Shown here in pieces: positions 14,693 through 24,094 of a DNA stretch of 64,000 nucleotides. Positions within the stretch are counted from its first letter, which is position 1. Every line of letters starts with the position of its first letter. Position numbers and translations under genes: made by a program. Under the pieces are notes generated by a model. That model saw only the letters and a program-made list of their open reading frames with translations. It was not told the DNA's origin and did not search any database. The DNA comes from Desulfobacteraceae bacterium (lineage in GTDB: Bacteria > Desulfobacterota > Desulfobacteria > Desulfobacterales > Desulfosarcinaceae): contig JABDIN010000097.1 of NCBI GenBank assembly GCA_013003715.1, positions 1-64,000 of the forward strand, written 5' to 3'.

Positions 14693-15508
14693 TTATTTTT
14701 GTGGCAGCCCGAATACATGATTCAGTTCCACGAAAAAGTCTGTTTCCGCCCTGATACCAAGCCGGGTCAACGAAAAATCATATTTGACCGGATCCCGGTG
14801 ATTAACAGATCTGAAGCCCTGGGTAATGTCCAGGGCGGCCCTGGCATTTGCCTGCTTTCGACGGGTGAATCCCAAGTAATGTCCTATGCGAAACATGTGC
14901 ACGTCCAGGGGGATGATCAGCAGTGATGGCGATATACCGTCCCACCCGCCGGGGTCCACGGCATCTTTTCGGACCATCCATCTTAAAAACAGATGCAGCC
15001 GTTTACAAGCGCTGCCCCTGGCCGGATCCGGTAAAAGGTGACCCGGATCCGATGTCGTGACGGCCAACAAATATTGCACAAAACGAGCCAATCCATCCAA
15101 CACTGAATCCTTCCCGGTGGGCATACCGTCCATGAAACAATTATGCAATGATCCGTATCGGTTAATACACCCCTTTATGCCCACCAGTAAAGCCACCAGG
15201 TGATCCGCGCGTGCAAACCGGTGAACAAAACCGTCATAAATCCGCCTGAGTTCGTTTTCCGACGTTGAATCGAGAAATACCCTCGGGGATGGGACCATTT
15301 TGTCAAGGACTATGGAAAGACTCCTCAGGATTTGCGCCACGCGCCCGTATGCAAGGCAGGCGGCGACCATGGCCGTGATTTCACGGTCCAGGGGGTCCGG
15401 ATAGGCATACAAAAATTCAAGGGGGTCTGGATGAACAAATTCCCGCCGGTTATACTTTTTGTAGAGTTTTTCAAGCGTTGCTTTATGCATTGCATGTCCG
15501 GAGTTCAA
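14693..15508 (-). CDS. TIGR02757 (DUF2400) family protein
   Basis: This 271-residue protein matches the DUF2400/TIGR02757 family. It begins with Y-K-K-Y-N-R-R-E-F-V-H-P-D-P-L-E-F and then D-R-E-I-T-A-M-V-A-A-C-L-A-Y-G-R-V. The middle has R-L-H-L-F-L-R-W-M-V-R-K-D-A-V-D-P-G-G-W, followed by P-L-D-V-H-M-F-R-I, where Asp and His recall helix-hairpin-helix DNA glycosylases. A nucleic-acid role has been suggested for the family but is unproven. A second Met at 15493 may be the start. It lies 15 bp downstream of comEC. Confidence 0.82.
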   Translation of the reverse strand: MNSGHAMHKATLEKLYKKYNRREFVHPDPLEFLYAYPDPLDREITAMVAACLAYGRVAQILRSLSIVLDKMVPSPRVFLDSTSENELRRIYDGFVHRFARADHLVALLVGIKGCINRYGSLHNCFMDGMPTGKDSVLDGLARFVQYLLAVTTSDPGHLLPDPARGSACKRLHLFLRWMVRKDAVDPGGWDGISPSLLIIPLDVHMFRIGHYLGFTRRKQANARAALDITQGFRSVNHRDPVKYDFSLTRLGIRAETDFFVELNHVFGLPQK

Positions 15509-15523
15509 GATTCAATTTAGACA

Positions 15524-18007
15524 CTATCGTCCGTTGTTCACATCGGCAGCCGGCGCATGTGGGCGATCAACCCACAATTTGTCTCCATCGGTGGCAATTA
15601 TAACGGCACCGCGTGTACCGGTATTGTACAGGCCGGCACCCGCAGCTTCATATCGATCAACCACAACCGGGTGGGGAAAGCCGAAATGATTTTTCCACCC
15701 CGCGGACACCACGGCGACGGCCGGTTCTACCCGGCGAATAAAATCGGGGGTACTCGAGGATCTGCTACCATGGTGAGGAACGAACATCACATCCGCGACC
15801 AGACCATTTTCAGGATACATGTCGAGGAGTTCCGCCTCAGCCGGGGCACCGATATCGCCGGTGAACAGGAATGAACGGTTTTTCAACGTGGCCTTGACCA
15901 CCAGGGAATTATTGTTCGTATCGCGCCAACGGTTCTTGTCCCGTCGGGAGAGAAAATCCGTGGGCGGATAGAGCACCGACATGGTCACCTCATTAACCCG
16001 GTGATCCCCTGCCAACCGTGGAAAAGCAAGGATTTCAATATTCTCCGCACGGATGATGTCCATAAATTCTTTATATCCATGTGTATCGGCGGTTTCACCA
16101 TTGCTCCACACCTGCTTGACGTTAAATTGGCGGGCCAGATAGAGCAACCCATTGAGATGGTCGGCGTTGGGATGTGTCAGGATCAGTGTATCGACGGTAT
16201 TGATTTTTTTTCGCCATAGAAAGGGCGCGATAATCTGACGGCCGACATCGAATATGCGATTGTCTGAAAATCCGCCACCGTCGACCATGATGGTTTTACC
16301 GCCGGGGATTTCGAGCAATGCCGCCGATCCCTGCCCCACATCCAATGCGGTGACCCTCAGATTCGGTTGCCAGAACCGTTGATAACTCCAATACAACACA
16401 TCGGCGGCCGCTATCATCAGAACCGCCACAAGGACATATTTACACCATCTGAAAGGTTTGATCATCAAAGCCGAAGCGGCGAGCAGGTAATAAAGGCCGA
16501 TCTCCAGGAGGGAAGGTGTCACCATATGCATGGCGGCAAACGGGAGGCCTGAGAGGACATGGAGCCCGGAAATCACCGGGTACAACACGAGGCCGGCAAG
16601 CTTCAAACACACAGCGGCCAGCCAGGTGCTCAGCGGGTAGGCGAAGGCGGCGCCGATTCCCAGGGGAAGGGCAATAAAACCAATCACCGGTACAATCGTC
16701 AGATTCACCGGCAGACCGATCAGTGAGATGCGGTTGAAATAATAAGCCACCAGGGGCAAGGTGCCGAAAATGGCGCATGCGGAAATCAACAGCATGGTCA
16801 TCGCCCGGTGTCCGGCTTCCGCCATCCAGCCGCCGGTATCGCTTTTGGCAATGGGAAACCGGAACAGCCCGACAAATATCCAGAACACCGCGGCGAAGGA
16901 CAATTGAAAGCTGACTGAGAAAACCGCAGGTGGATGAACGGCGATGATGACCACGGCGGCCACGGCGAGGGTGTTCATCAGGTCGTGCCGCCGGCCGGTC
17001 AGATAGCTCAGCATCACCACCGCCACCATAATGATGGCCCGTTGTGTGGATGCCGACATGCCCGTCAGTCCGCCGTATATGAGGACAGGTATCAGGGTCA
17101 GAAGTGCTGCCGACCGTCTCGAGAGCGCTCGATCCAGCAGAGGGGGACAATGGGACAATGACCGCGAAAAAATAAAAAAAAAGATAGCCGCCACAATACC
17201 GATATGCAATCCGGAAATGGCCAGCATATGACCGGTGCCTGTCCGGGTAATCGCCTCCTTCAGGCGGGGGGACATGTTCGACCGGTCACCGACCACAAGG
17301 GCCTTCAACACGGCGCGGATTTCAGTGGTGACAATCCGGTCGGAAAAAACAATCGATGAATCAATCAATGCCGAGAGGGCTTGACGCGCGCGGTGGATCT
17401 GTTTTTCAGGAAATCCACCGGAACGAACCTCAACCACCACATCACGGGCGGTCGCGTATGCACTGGCCCACACGCCCTGAAATGCCATGTATCCGACATA
17501 GTCGAATCCACCGGGATTTTGAAAATTGTGCAGCGCCTTGAGCTTGCCGAAAAACCGGACCTGGTCACCGGGACCCGGCACCGTGTCCAACCCCATCACG
17601 GTCAGACGGACATTCCCGGCCACCCGCCGGGTGCCGTTGCCGTCCGGAATCCGAAGATCGGTGAGGGTCAGTTTTACACGGCTCCCCTGGACCACCGGTT
17701 GCCGGCAAACCTTGCCGGTGATGGTATATTTGTTTGAGGTTCCGGCAAGCTGACGGACATGGTCGCCGGACGGACCCGGCATCATCCATGGCTGGATAAG
17801 CACATACCCGGTCATCACACAAAAAAGGGCCGGAACAGCCATTGCGTCCCGATGGTCGTGCCAATATTTCAGGATAAACCCGGCAGCCCCTGCCGCGGCC
17901 ATGAGCATGGGAACGAACGCACCGGCCGCATATCGCCCCACCACAATACCGGTGGCCAGGCATAGTGCAATGGGAATCATCGGCCGGAGACAATGGGTGT
18001 TTTCCAT
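15524..18007 (-). CDS. comEC: ComEC/Rec2-family DNA internalisation channel
   Basis: This 827-residue membrane protein has the full ComEC architecture. N-terminal membrane helices are followed by an OB-like DUF4131 domain, then the competence domain (L-K-A-L-V-V-G-D-R and G-H-M-L-A-I-S-G-L-H-I-G) with many spans. The C-terminal metallo-beta-lactamase domain shows L-D-V-G-Q-G-S-A, the metal motif T-H-P-N-A-D-H and F-V-P-H-H-G-S. The start at 18007 overlaps the U32 gene stop by one base; an in-frame ATG at 18028 would overlap more. ComEC transports single-stranded DNA inward during natural transformation; no other competence gene is in view. Its presence is interesting beside a cassette array that depends on acquired DNA. 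Confidence 0.93.
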   Translation of the reverse strand: MENTHCLRPMIPIALCLATGIVVGRYAAGAFVPMLMAAAGAAGFILKYWHDHRDAMAVPALFCVMTGYVLIQPWMMPGPSGDHVRQLAGTSNKYTITGKVCRQPVVQGSRVKLTLTDLRIPDGNGTRRVAGNVRLTVMGLDTVPGPGDQVRFFGKLKALHNFQNPGGFDYVGYMAFQGVWASAYATARDVVVEVRSGGFPEKQIHRARQALSALIDSSIVFSDRIVTTEIRAVLKALVVGDRSNMSPRLKEAITRTGTGHMLAISGLHIGIVAAIFFFIFSRSLSHCPPLLDRALSRRSAALLTLIPVLIYGGLTGMSASTQRAIIMVAVVMLSYLTGRRHDLMNTLAVAAVVIIAVHPPAVFSVSFQLSFAAVFWIFVGLFRFPIAKSDTGGWMAEAGHRAMTMLLISACAIFGTLPLVAYYFNRISLIGLPVNLTIVPVIGFIALPLGIGAAFAYPLSTWLAAVCLKLAGLVLYPVISGLHVLSGLPFAAMHMVTPSLLEIGLYYLLAASALMIKPFRWCKYVLVAVLMIAAADVLYWSYQRFWQPNLRVTALDVGQGSAALLEIPGGKTIMVDGGGFSDNRIFDVGRQIIAPFLWRKKINTVDTLILTHPNADHLNGLLYLARQFNVKQVWSNGETADTHGYKEFMDIIRAENIEILAFPRLAGDHRVNEVTMSVLYPPTDFLSRRDKNRWRDTNNNSLVVKATLKNRSFLFTGDIGAPAEAELLDMYPENGLVADVMFVPHHGSRSSSTPDFIRRVEPAVAVVSAGWKNHFGFPHPVVVDRYEAAGAGLYNTGTRGAVIIATDGDKLWVDRPHAPAADVNNGR

Positions 18008-20031
18008 CAATCCAATCCGATTTTCCAATTCCAGAGACCGGGACGTTTTTTAATCGGCATATTCACCGGCAACTTTTCATTGAGTGTGACGAACAGATCA
18101 AATCCGGCGGAGATCAATTCCTGCTGCCGGGCAGTGATGTCCAGCCGCCAATTGGGAAACAACCAATAATCATCACCTATTTTCCGGACAACAGCGGTTT
18201 CCCCCCGTGGACTGGAAAACGGATGATCGGGTTGGATATCCGGATCAAGGGTACGGGATACGCACAGGGGCCAATTGCCGGCAACGATGATCCCCACGGG
18301 TAAAGGGCTGTGCCGGGGCAGATCGACATAATCCTGCCTTCCCAGCTCCGGACTGACGATCACACCGGCGAATCCCATTTGCTGTAAGGCGTCTATGGCC
18401 ATACAATTCGAGATATTGCAAAACGGGCCTGCCCAGAGGGTCGGCGAATCCCCGGCTTTAAACAAGGCTTGCTGCCACGGTGCGTTCAATACAAATCGGT
18501 GTCCGCCTTTTTTCCTGATATCCCGAACCAGGCGGACATACCGCTCCTCGTTATCCGGCCAAACGACCGGCGGCAGCCACCACCAGCACCGGTCCATTCT
18601 CTTTTTGGGTAATCGCTTGAGAAGTTCTTCGTCGGCCCAGTATCCCGGATCCGACACGCCCTGCTGCCGGTGAACCAGGTCCCGGCCTACCGACATATGG
18701 ATGATGGTTCGTTTCCTCCGGAATTTTTTTGTCCTTAACGACAGTTTAAATCGGGGTTCAGGTGTCGATATTTCATCCGGAATCTCCAATTGTGTCTCCA
18801 GCCGCCTGATGAAATCGTTTAATGCTTTTTCCCGACGATCCTTGAGGAACACCGGCGTTCCCTTGGGTGGTTTCCGTCGTGAAGGAAGGTTGAGGTGAAA
18901 TTTGCCTTTTTTGGGGATAAACCGCCCTATCTCCACGATGGCATGCCAGGGCTCATCCTCATAGCCGATCCGCAGGACATCCCCTGACAGCAAGGCTTCC
19001 CGGTTGTGCAGATAATGCTGTCCGGCTTGAATGACAACACGGCCGATGAATAATCCGGAAGCGGTTTGACCCTTTTCATCAAAGGGCGTCTGCGGCCGTT
19101 GCGGCAAGAAATGATAATGGGTGCCGGGACGTCCGAGGGACATCTCCAGAAGGGCCAGAGCTGCCCGTTTCTGTCTGGGGTCACCATGATGATCCCGAAG
19201 CATCTTATAAGCCATGGTGGTATAGTAGACATAGTGAGGGCTTTTTTTCCGACCCTCGATTTTCCATACTTTTACCTCGGGAACGGAGGCCAGCACCTTC
19301 ACCAATACATCCACGCTCAGGTCCAGACAGGAGAAAAACCGTTTTTTATCGCCCGTCCTTTCGTATTGTCGCCGGCAGGGCTGGACGCACCGGCCCCGGA
19401 GACCGCTTTTCCCCCCCAGATAACTGCTCCAGTAACAACGGCCGGAAACCCCGTAACACAATGCCCCATGAATAAACGCTTCCAACTCCACACCCGTCGG
19501 GCAGGCGGCGGCCATGGCTTTGATATCATCAATGGACAACTCCCGGGGGATGACCACCCGTTGCACCTTAAGTCTCTCTCGAACCATCGACAGGGCCGAC
19601 GGAAAGCTTACGTTGGCCAGGGTGGACAGATGGAGTTCTCCTTTAAACCCTGCCAAGCCGGCCAGTTTAGGTATGGCCGGGTCCTGAAAGATGAGTGCGT
19701 CGGGTTGTACATGGACGGCCAGTTGCCGAAGCAGGCTTCCGGCCTCGTGGAGATCTTCGGTGGTGAGCATGGTATTGAGCGTCACATACACACTGATCCC
19801 GTGAGCGTGCGCCAACCCGGTGAGGGCCGCCAATTCCCGCAATTGGAAGTTTTTTGCCGCCATGCGGGCTGAAAATTGTTTCAGGCCGCAGTATATGGCA
19901 TCTGCACCAGCGGCTATGGCGGCCAAAAAAGCCGCTTTATTGCCGGCCGGCGCCAGGATCATGGGCACGGGGGTGCCGGAGCCGTCTTTTTCCGGACGCC
20001 CCGCCCTTTTTTTATTGTTATCTGTGTTCAT
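18007..20031 (-). CDS. Peptidase U32-family protein
   Basis: This 674-residue protein belongs to the U32 peptidase family. The N-terminal domain reads A-P-A-G-N-K-A-A-F-L-A-A-I-A-A-G-A-D-A-I-Y-C-G, and the hallmark Cys block C-Y-G-V-S-G-R-C-Y-W-S-S...R-G-R-C-V-Q-P-C-R-R-Q near residue 190 supplies four Cys residues that in homologues (UbiU/V, RlhA, TrhP) bind a [4Fe-4S] cluster. A second large C-terminal region is present, making it longer than RlhA. Related proteins hydroxylate RNA bases or ubiquinone precursors rather than degrade protein. Which applies here is not shown. It is coupled to comEC by a one-base overlap. Confidence 0.85.
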   Translation of the reverse strand: MNTDNNKKRAGRPEKDGSGTPVPMILAPAGNKAAFLAAIAAGADAIYCGLKQFSARMAAKNFQLRELAALTGLAHAHGISVYVTLNTMLTTEDLHEAGSLLRQLAVHVQPDALIFQDPAIPKLAGLAGFKGELHLSTLANVSFPSALSMVRERLKVQRVVIPRELSIDDIKAMAAACPTGVELEAFIHGALCYGVSGRCYWSSYLGGKSGLRGRCVQPCRRQYERTGDKKRFFSCLDLSVDVLVKVLASVPEVKVWKIEGRKKSPHYVYYTTMAYKMLRDHHGDPRQKRAALALLEMSLGRPGTHYHFLPQRPQTPFDEKGQTASGLFIGRVVIQAGQHYLHNREALLSGDVLRIGYEDEPWHAIVEIGRFIPKKGKFHLNLPSRRKPPKGTPVFLKDRREKALNDFIRRLETQLEIPDEISTPEPRFKLSLRTKKFRRKRTIIHMSVGRDLVHRQQGVSDPGYWADEELLKRLPKKRMDRCWWWLPPVVWPDNEERYVRLVRDIRKKGGHRFVLNAPWQQALFKAGDSPTLWAGPFCNISNCMAIDALQQMGFAGVIVSPELGRQDYVDLPRHSPLPVGIIVAGNWPLCVSRTLDPDIQPDHPFSSPRGETAVVRKIGDDYWLFPNWRLDITARQQELISAGFDLFVTLNEKLPVNMPIKKRPGLWNWKIGLD

Positions 20032-20306
20032 TGAACCTATATCTCATGAAAAAATGGTTAATTCAATGAAATCGATGCGGGTACACCAGGCGGCCTCATA
20101 TTGATCCGGTTTGTATTGGGATAAGCAGGCGAGGTCAATCCGGCACCGGAATTGACGGCCGATGGAAACGGCTTTAACGGGGCGGCAATTATCCCGATGG
20201 CGGAAACTCCGGGCGGTCCGGCCGTTCTCTTGCCCGATTCGGCATCGTGCTTTATATTGAAGCGTCAACCATTGAAACACCCTATGAAACCTCGAAAGGA
20301 TATCTC

Positions 20307-21065
20307 ATGAAGTTAGCCGTCAGCGGTAAAGGTGGTGTGGGAAAAACGACATTCTCGGCGCTCCTGGCACGCGCCCTGAACGAACAAGGTAAACGCGTAC
20401 TGGCCATAGATGCCGATCCGGATGCCAATCTGGCCGCCGCACTGGGCATTGCCGATGCCGAAAACATCATTCCCATCTCCGAAATGAAGGAACTGATCTT
20501 TGAACGGACTGGGGCCCAACCCGGAACTATCGGTGGATTTTTCAGCCTGAATCCAAAGGTCGACGATCTGCCCGACGCATTGTCGGCGCGTTTCGAAAAC
20601 ATCAAATTAATGCGTCTCGGCAGCGTTAAAAAAGGGGGCAGCGGATGCCTGTGCCCGGAAAGCGCACTATTGAAAGCGCTTGTCACCCATATTGTGTTGT
20701 TGCGGGATGAAGTGGTTATCATGGATATGGAAGCCGGTATCGAACATCTGGGCAGGGCCACGGCCAAAGCGGTGGACCGACTGATAGTGGTGGTCGAACC
20801 CGGCCGCCGAAGCATTGATACCGCCGAACACATCCGCAGGCTGGCCACCGAAATCAAGCTCAGCCGGATCAGCGTGGTGGGCAATAAAATCAGAACACCT
20901 AAGGATGAGGCTTTTCTGCGCGAGCATCTGCAGGATTTCGAATTTTTAGGTTTCCTGCCTTATGATGATGCCCTTATCGAAGCCGACGTCAATGGTTATT
21001 CGCCATTTGAAGCCGATTCGAGATCCAAAGCCATCGTCATGGAGATTATTGGCAACCTCACATGA
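20307..21065 (+). CDS. cooC: CooC-type nickel-insertion ATPase
   Basis: This 252-residue P-loop ATPase of the MinD/SIMIBI class begins at ATG 20307. It has the deviant Walker A K-G-G-V-G-K-T-T at residues 8-15 with the signature Lys, and D-A-D-P-D-A-N-L. The Cys-Leu-Cys motif in G-S-G-C-L-C-P-E, near residue 115, is the dimer-interface metal site of CooC. CooC inserts nickel into carbon monoxide dehydrogenase or acetyl-CoA synthase clusters. No cooS or acs gene is in the window, so the client lies elsewhere. The helicase gene starts inside its stop codon (ATGA). The ECF nickel transporter 10 kb away would supply the metal. Confidence 0.88.
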   Translation: MKLAVSGKGGVGKTTFSALLARALNEQGKRVLAIDADPDANLAAALGIADAENIIPISEMKELIFERTGAQPGTIGGFFSLNPKVDDLPDALSARFENIKLMRLGSVKKGGSGCLCPESALLKALVTHIVLLRDEVVIMDMEAGIEHLGRATAKAVDRLIVVVEPGRRSIDTAEHIRRLATEIKLSRISVVGNKIRTPKDEAFLREHLQDFEFLGFLPYDDALIEADVNGYSPFEADSRSKAIVMEIIGNLT

Positions 21066-23182
21066 AAAAATACCCAAGGGTCAATACCACACGGAAGGGA
21101 ACACGAAAATACCACCGCGGCAGCAAAAAATCCTATCCACCGCAAATCAAACTCAAACCCGGCGCCGATGCACGGCTGAAACACGCTTTTTCGGAAATCG
21201 GGGTGCCCCAAAAAACGGCCTTCAAACCCGATCCTTTTCAACTCGAGGCGCTCGAAGCGATCGAGGCTTCGGATTGTCTGGTCTCCGCGCCAACCGGTGC
21301 CGGAAAGACATGGATAGCCGAACAGGCCATCGGCCGGATATTCAACGCCGGTGGCAAAGCCTGGTATGCCTCGCCACTGAAAGCCCTGACCAATGCGAAA
21401 CTCACTGAATTCAGCGAGGCGTTCGGGCCGGAGAACGTGGGTATATTGACCGGGGACCGCAAGGAGAATCCGGATGCCCCCATCATCGTGGGAACCACCG
21501 AGATCCTGCGGAACCAGCTTTATGATGCCATGCACAAGGGGCAATCCCTGAACACGGATTTTGTGGTACTGGATGAGGCCCATTTTCTCGGCGATGAAGA
21601 ACGCGGTGTGGTCTGGGAGGAAATCATGATCTACCTGCCGGGACGCATCCCCTTGCTATTGTTGTCGGCCACCATCGGCAATGCCCGGCATATCGCCGAC
21701 TGGCTCACCACACTTCGCGGCCGGTACTGCAAGGTTGTAGAGGAAATGGTCCGTCCGGTTCCCCTGTACCCGATCCTGCTCCATCCCACCGGCACACTTC
21801 TGCCGCTGTTGGCCGACGGTAAAGAGAAATTGTACAAAAAGGTCGCAGCCCTGATTCATGGGAAACATCGGGTAGAGATTGCACCACCCGGAAAACTCCC
21901 GCCATTCGGCGACATCTTGAGAATATTACGCAAGTACCGGTTGTTGCCGGCTCTTTTTTTCCTCAAATCCCGGGCGGACTGTGATATCTCGCTTCAATTG
22001 TGCACTCAAAATCAGGATACGGATAACGATCGGCATGCGGAAAGAAACCAGCGAATCACGGCATTGATCGGTGAGAATCCTCACATCTCGAACCACCGGC
22101 AGCGATGGGCCTTGGAGCATCTGGCCGTCGGCAGTCACCACAGCGGCCAGCTCCCCGCCTGGAAGCTGGTGCTGGAAACCCTGATGACCGAAGGCTTGCT
22201 GGATGCCGTGTTCGCCACCTCCACCGTGGCCGCCGGGGTTAACTTTCCGGCCCGCACCATGGTGTTTTTAAACTCCGACCGTTTTAATGGCACCGATTTC
22301 GTGCCGCTGGATGCCACCCAATTTCACCAGATGACCGGCCGCGCCGGTCGGCGGGGAATGGACCGGATCGGCTTCGCCATGGCCATACCCGGAAAATTTA
22401 TGGATATCAAACGCGTGGCGAAATTATTTTCGACTCCGCCAGCCCACGTGGTCAGTAAAATCCACATCAACTTTTCCATGGCCCTCAACCTGTTGTTGTC
22501 TCACACGCCGAACGAAATCGAGAACCTGCTAAGACGCTCCTTTGCCACGTACCTCATCGCCCATACCCGAAAAAAAAGCATTACCCGCAAACAAATGGGC
22601 GACATCCAATACCATCTTTGGGATGAATTTCTGCGCCACCTGACGTTTTTGAAAGAAACCGGCTACGTGGACGAACACGACCGGCTCACCGATGACGGCA
22701 AGTGGGCTTCCCAACTCCGGATCGACCAGCCCCTTATGGTGGCAGAAGCCCTACGCTTCAACCTCTTTCCCGAATCCGATCCGGAACTGTTCGCCGCCGT
22801 CATCGCAGCCTTCGTCAATGAAAAGGAATCCGATGAACGGATCGACCGCCGGGTGATCCCAAAACCGCTGGTCAATGCCGTGCTCAAGGTTAAAAAAGGG
22901 CTCAAAGGGTTTTCGCGTCATATGAACATCAACGGATTTCCGGTTCGTACGCTCTATGTCCATCCGGCAGCGGCCATGCAGGCCTGGGCCGGCGGTAAAG
23001 AATGGGATGACGTCATCCGGAACGCCGGAACACCGGAAGGTGATTTTTCCATGCTGGTCATGCGCACGGCGGACAATCTACGGCACATACGATCGCTCTC
23101 CGGCGTCTTCCCGCAAGTGGCCGCCACTGCCCAACAAGCCATCGAGCGAATCATGAAACCGCCGGTATTGCCGCAACTCTAA
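21062..23182 (+). CDS. Ski2-like DEAD/DEAH-box helicase
   Basis: This 706-residue superfamily 2 helicase has a basic N-terminus, a Q-motif-like F-K-P-D-P-F-Q-L-E-A-L, motif I A-P-T-G-A-G-K-T-W near residue 78, motif II V-L-D-E-A-H-F, motif III L-S-A-T-I-G, a V-A-A-G-V-N-F-P-A-R segment and motif VI Q-M-T-G-R-A-G-R-R-G. The C-terminal half has the winged-helix and ratchet-like composition of Ski2/Mtr4/Hel308 proteins. It may act in RNA turnover or DNA repair. It is translationally coupled to cooC, but no functional link between the two is known to me. Confidence 0.9.
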   Translation: MKKYPRVNTTRKGTRKYHRGSKKSYPPQIKLKPGADARLKHAFSEIGVPQKTAFKPDPFQLEALEAIEASDCLVSAPTGAGKTWIAEQAIGRIFNAGGKAWYASPLKALTNAKLTEFSEAFGPENVGILTGDRKENPDAPIIVGTTEILRNQLYDAMHKGQSLNTDFVVLDEAHFLGDEERGVVWEEIMIYLPGRIPLLLLSATIGNARHIADWLTTLRGRYCKVVEEMVRPVPLYPILLHPTGTLLPLLADGKEKLYKKVAALIHGKHRVEIAPPGKLPPFGDILRILRKYRLLPALFFLKSRADCDISLQLCTQNQDTDNDRHAERNQRITALIGENPHISNHRQRWALEHLAVGSHHSGQLPAWKLVLETLMTEGLLDAVFATSTVAAGVNFPARTMVFLNSDRFNGTDFVPLDATQFHQMTGRAGRRGMDRIGFAMAIPGKFMDIKRVAKLFSTPPAHVVSKIHINFSMALNLLLSHTPNEIENLLRRSFATYLIAHTRKKSITRKQMGDIQYHLWDEFLRHLTFLKETGYVDEHDRLTDDGKWASQLRIDQPLMVAEALRFNLFPESDPELFAAVIAAFVNEKESDERIDRRVIPKPLVNAVLKVKKGLKGFSRHMNINGFPVRTLYVHPAAAMQAWAGGKEWDDVIRNAGTPEGDFSMLVMRTADNLRHIRSLSGVFPQVAATAQQAIERIMKPPVLPQL

Positions 23183-23340
23183 CACCTTTTGTCGCTCGGA
23201 ATTTCAATTCTGAAGGCTTGTGCTTTCCACAACAGCCCTCCTGGCCGTTGACTTCTGCAGTTTGGGTATAACCTTAATGGATAAGAATCAAACAGATGTT
23301 TTAAACAAAAACCACGCGTCTTCCCCGCAGGAGGTGTCTG

Positions 23341-23553
23341 ATGAATAAACAAATGTGTGAAAATGAAAAATGGTCGAGCCGGACAGTGGGCCTCATCATA
23401 CTGCCTTTCGCCCTTGTCTTGTCCGTAATCGGTTTTTTGATGCTTCCCTTCATAGGCTTATTCTTTTCCCTGCCGTTCGTGCTGCTTGCTTGCGTCCTCA
23501 TTGCAGCACCGGAGAGCCGTGTCTGCCGGTTGATCCTGGGACGAAACACCTGA
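23341..23553 (+). CDS. Small membrane protein
   Basis: This 70-residue protein has a short polar N-terminus and two hydrophobic segments at about residues 16-35 and 38-56 joined by a tight turn (F-I-G-L-F), so probably a hairpin in the inner membrane with both ends inside. The GCAGGAGG motif 7 bp before ATG 23341 is a strong ribosome-binding site. I recognise no family. It is monocistronic, with the perfect hairpin 23621-23660 downstream, and convergent with a tiny zinc-binding gene. Confidence 0.65.
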   Translation: MNKQMCENEKWSSRTVGLIILPFALVLSVIGFLMLPFIGLFFSLPFVLLACVLIAAPESRVCRLILGRNT

Positions 23554-23620
23554 CAGGCCAGCGGATTACTTTACGGACAAAAAACGGGTCCCTATCGCAA
23601 TACCCTCGCCTCTGATCCTC

Positions 23621-23660
23621 ACAACAAACGCCGAAGGACCGATCTTTCGGCGTTTGTTGT
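23621..23660. terminator. Bidirectional terminator hairpin
   Basis: A perfect 15-bp inverted repeat, ACAACAAACGCCGAA and its complement, has a 10-nt loop. It lies between two convergent small genes (stops at 23553 and 23686). The T-tract is short, but the stem is strong enough for a terminator in either direction. Confidence 0.75.
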
Positions 23661-23685
23661 ATTTACTATCCTGTTGCTGAAGGAC

Positions 23686-23853
23686 CTAAAATTGTTGCGG
23701 TTTACAAAGATTATCCTCTTTGACGGCGCTTCGTCCGCAATTTTTACAAAAATAGCGTGCGGGACTGATGAGTTTAATAAATTCCAAAGTATTTGATTTT
23801 ATATAACCTTCTTTCTCAAGCGCACACAGGGTTTTTTCTTTTTTATCGCTCAT
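23686..23853 (-). CDS. 55-residue zinc-binding-like protein
   Basis: Read on the minus strand, ATG 23853 follows AAAGGAG by 7 bp and opens a 55-codon frame. It is a Lys-rich helix, then P-A-R-Y-F-C-K-N-C-G-R-S-A-V-K-E-D-N-L-C-K-P. The C-x2-C...C pattern resembles half a zinc ribbon. The module is clearly similar to the second module of the cassette protein at 2752-3018, with the same C-x-N-C-G-x-[ST] and L-C-x-P spacing. It may be a widespread small family in this lineage. The strong ribosome-binding site and this similarity make it a real gene despite its size. Confidence 0.75.
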   Translation of the reverse strand: MSDKKEKTLCALEKEGYIKSNTLEFIKLISPARYFCKNCGRSAVKEDNLCKPQQF

Positions 23854-24094
23854 GGTCACTCCTTTCTTTGATGAAAGTCAGTATTTTTTAAGAGTAAGAT
23901 CAAAACCTGCAGATTCAAGTCATGTCCATGTCTGGAAGATATCAAGGGCCGGATGGATTCGCTTCAGGATGCGACAAAAAAAACCTGGCCGGATAAGACA
24001 TGGCAAACATTGTGCGCTTGACTCCGGGCATATTTTGATGCACCAATACATGGGTTGAGGGAGATATCTCAGATACCGGGGAGATTTAAATAGA

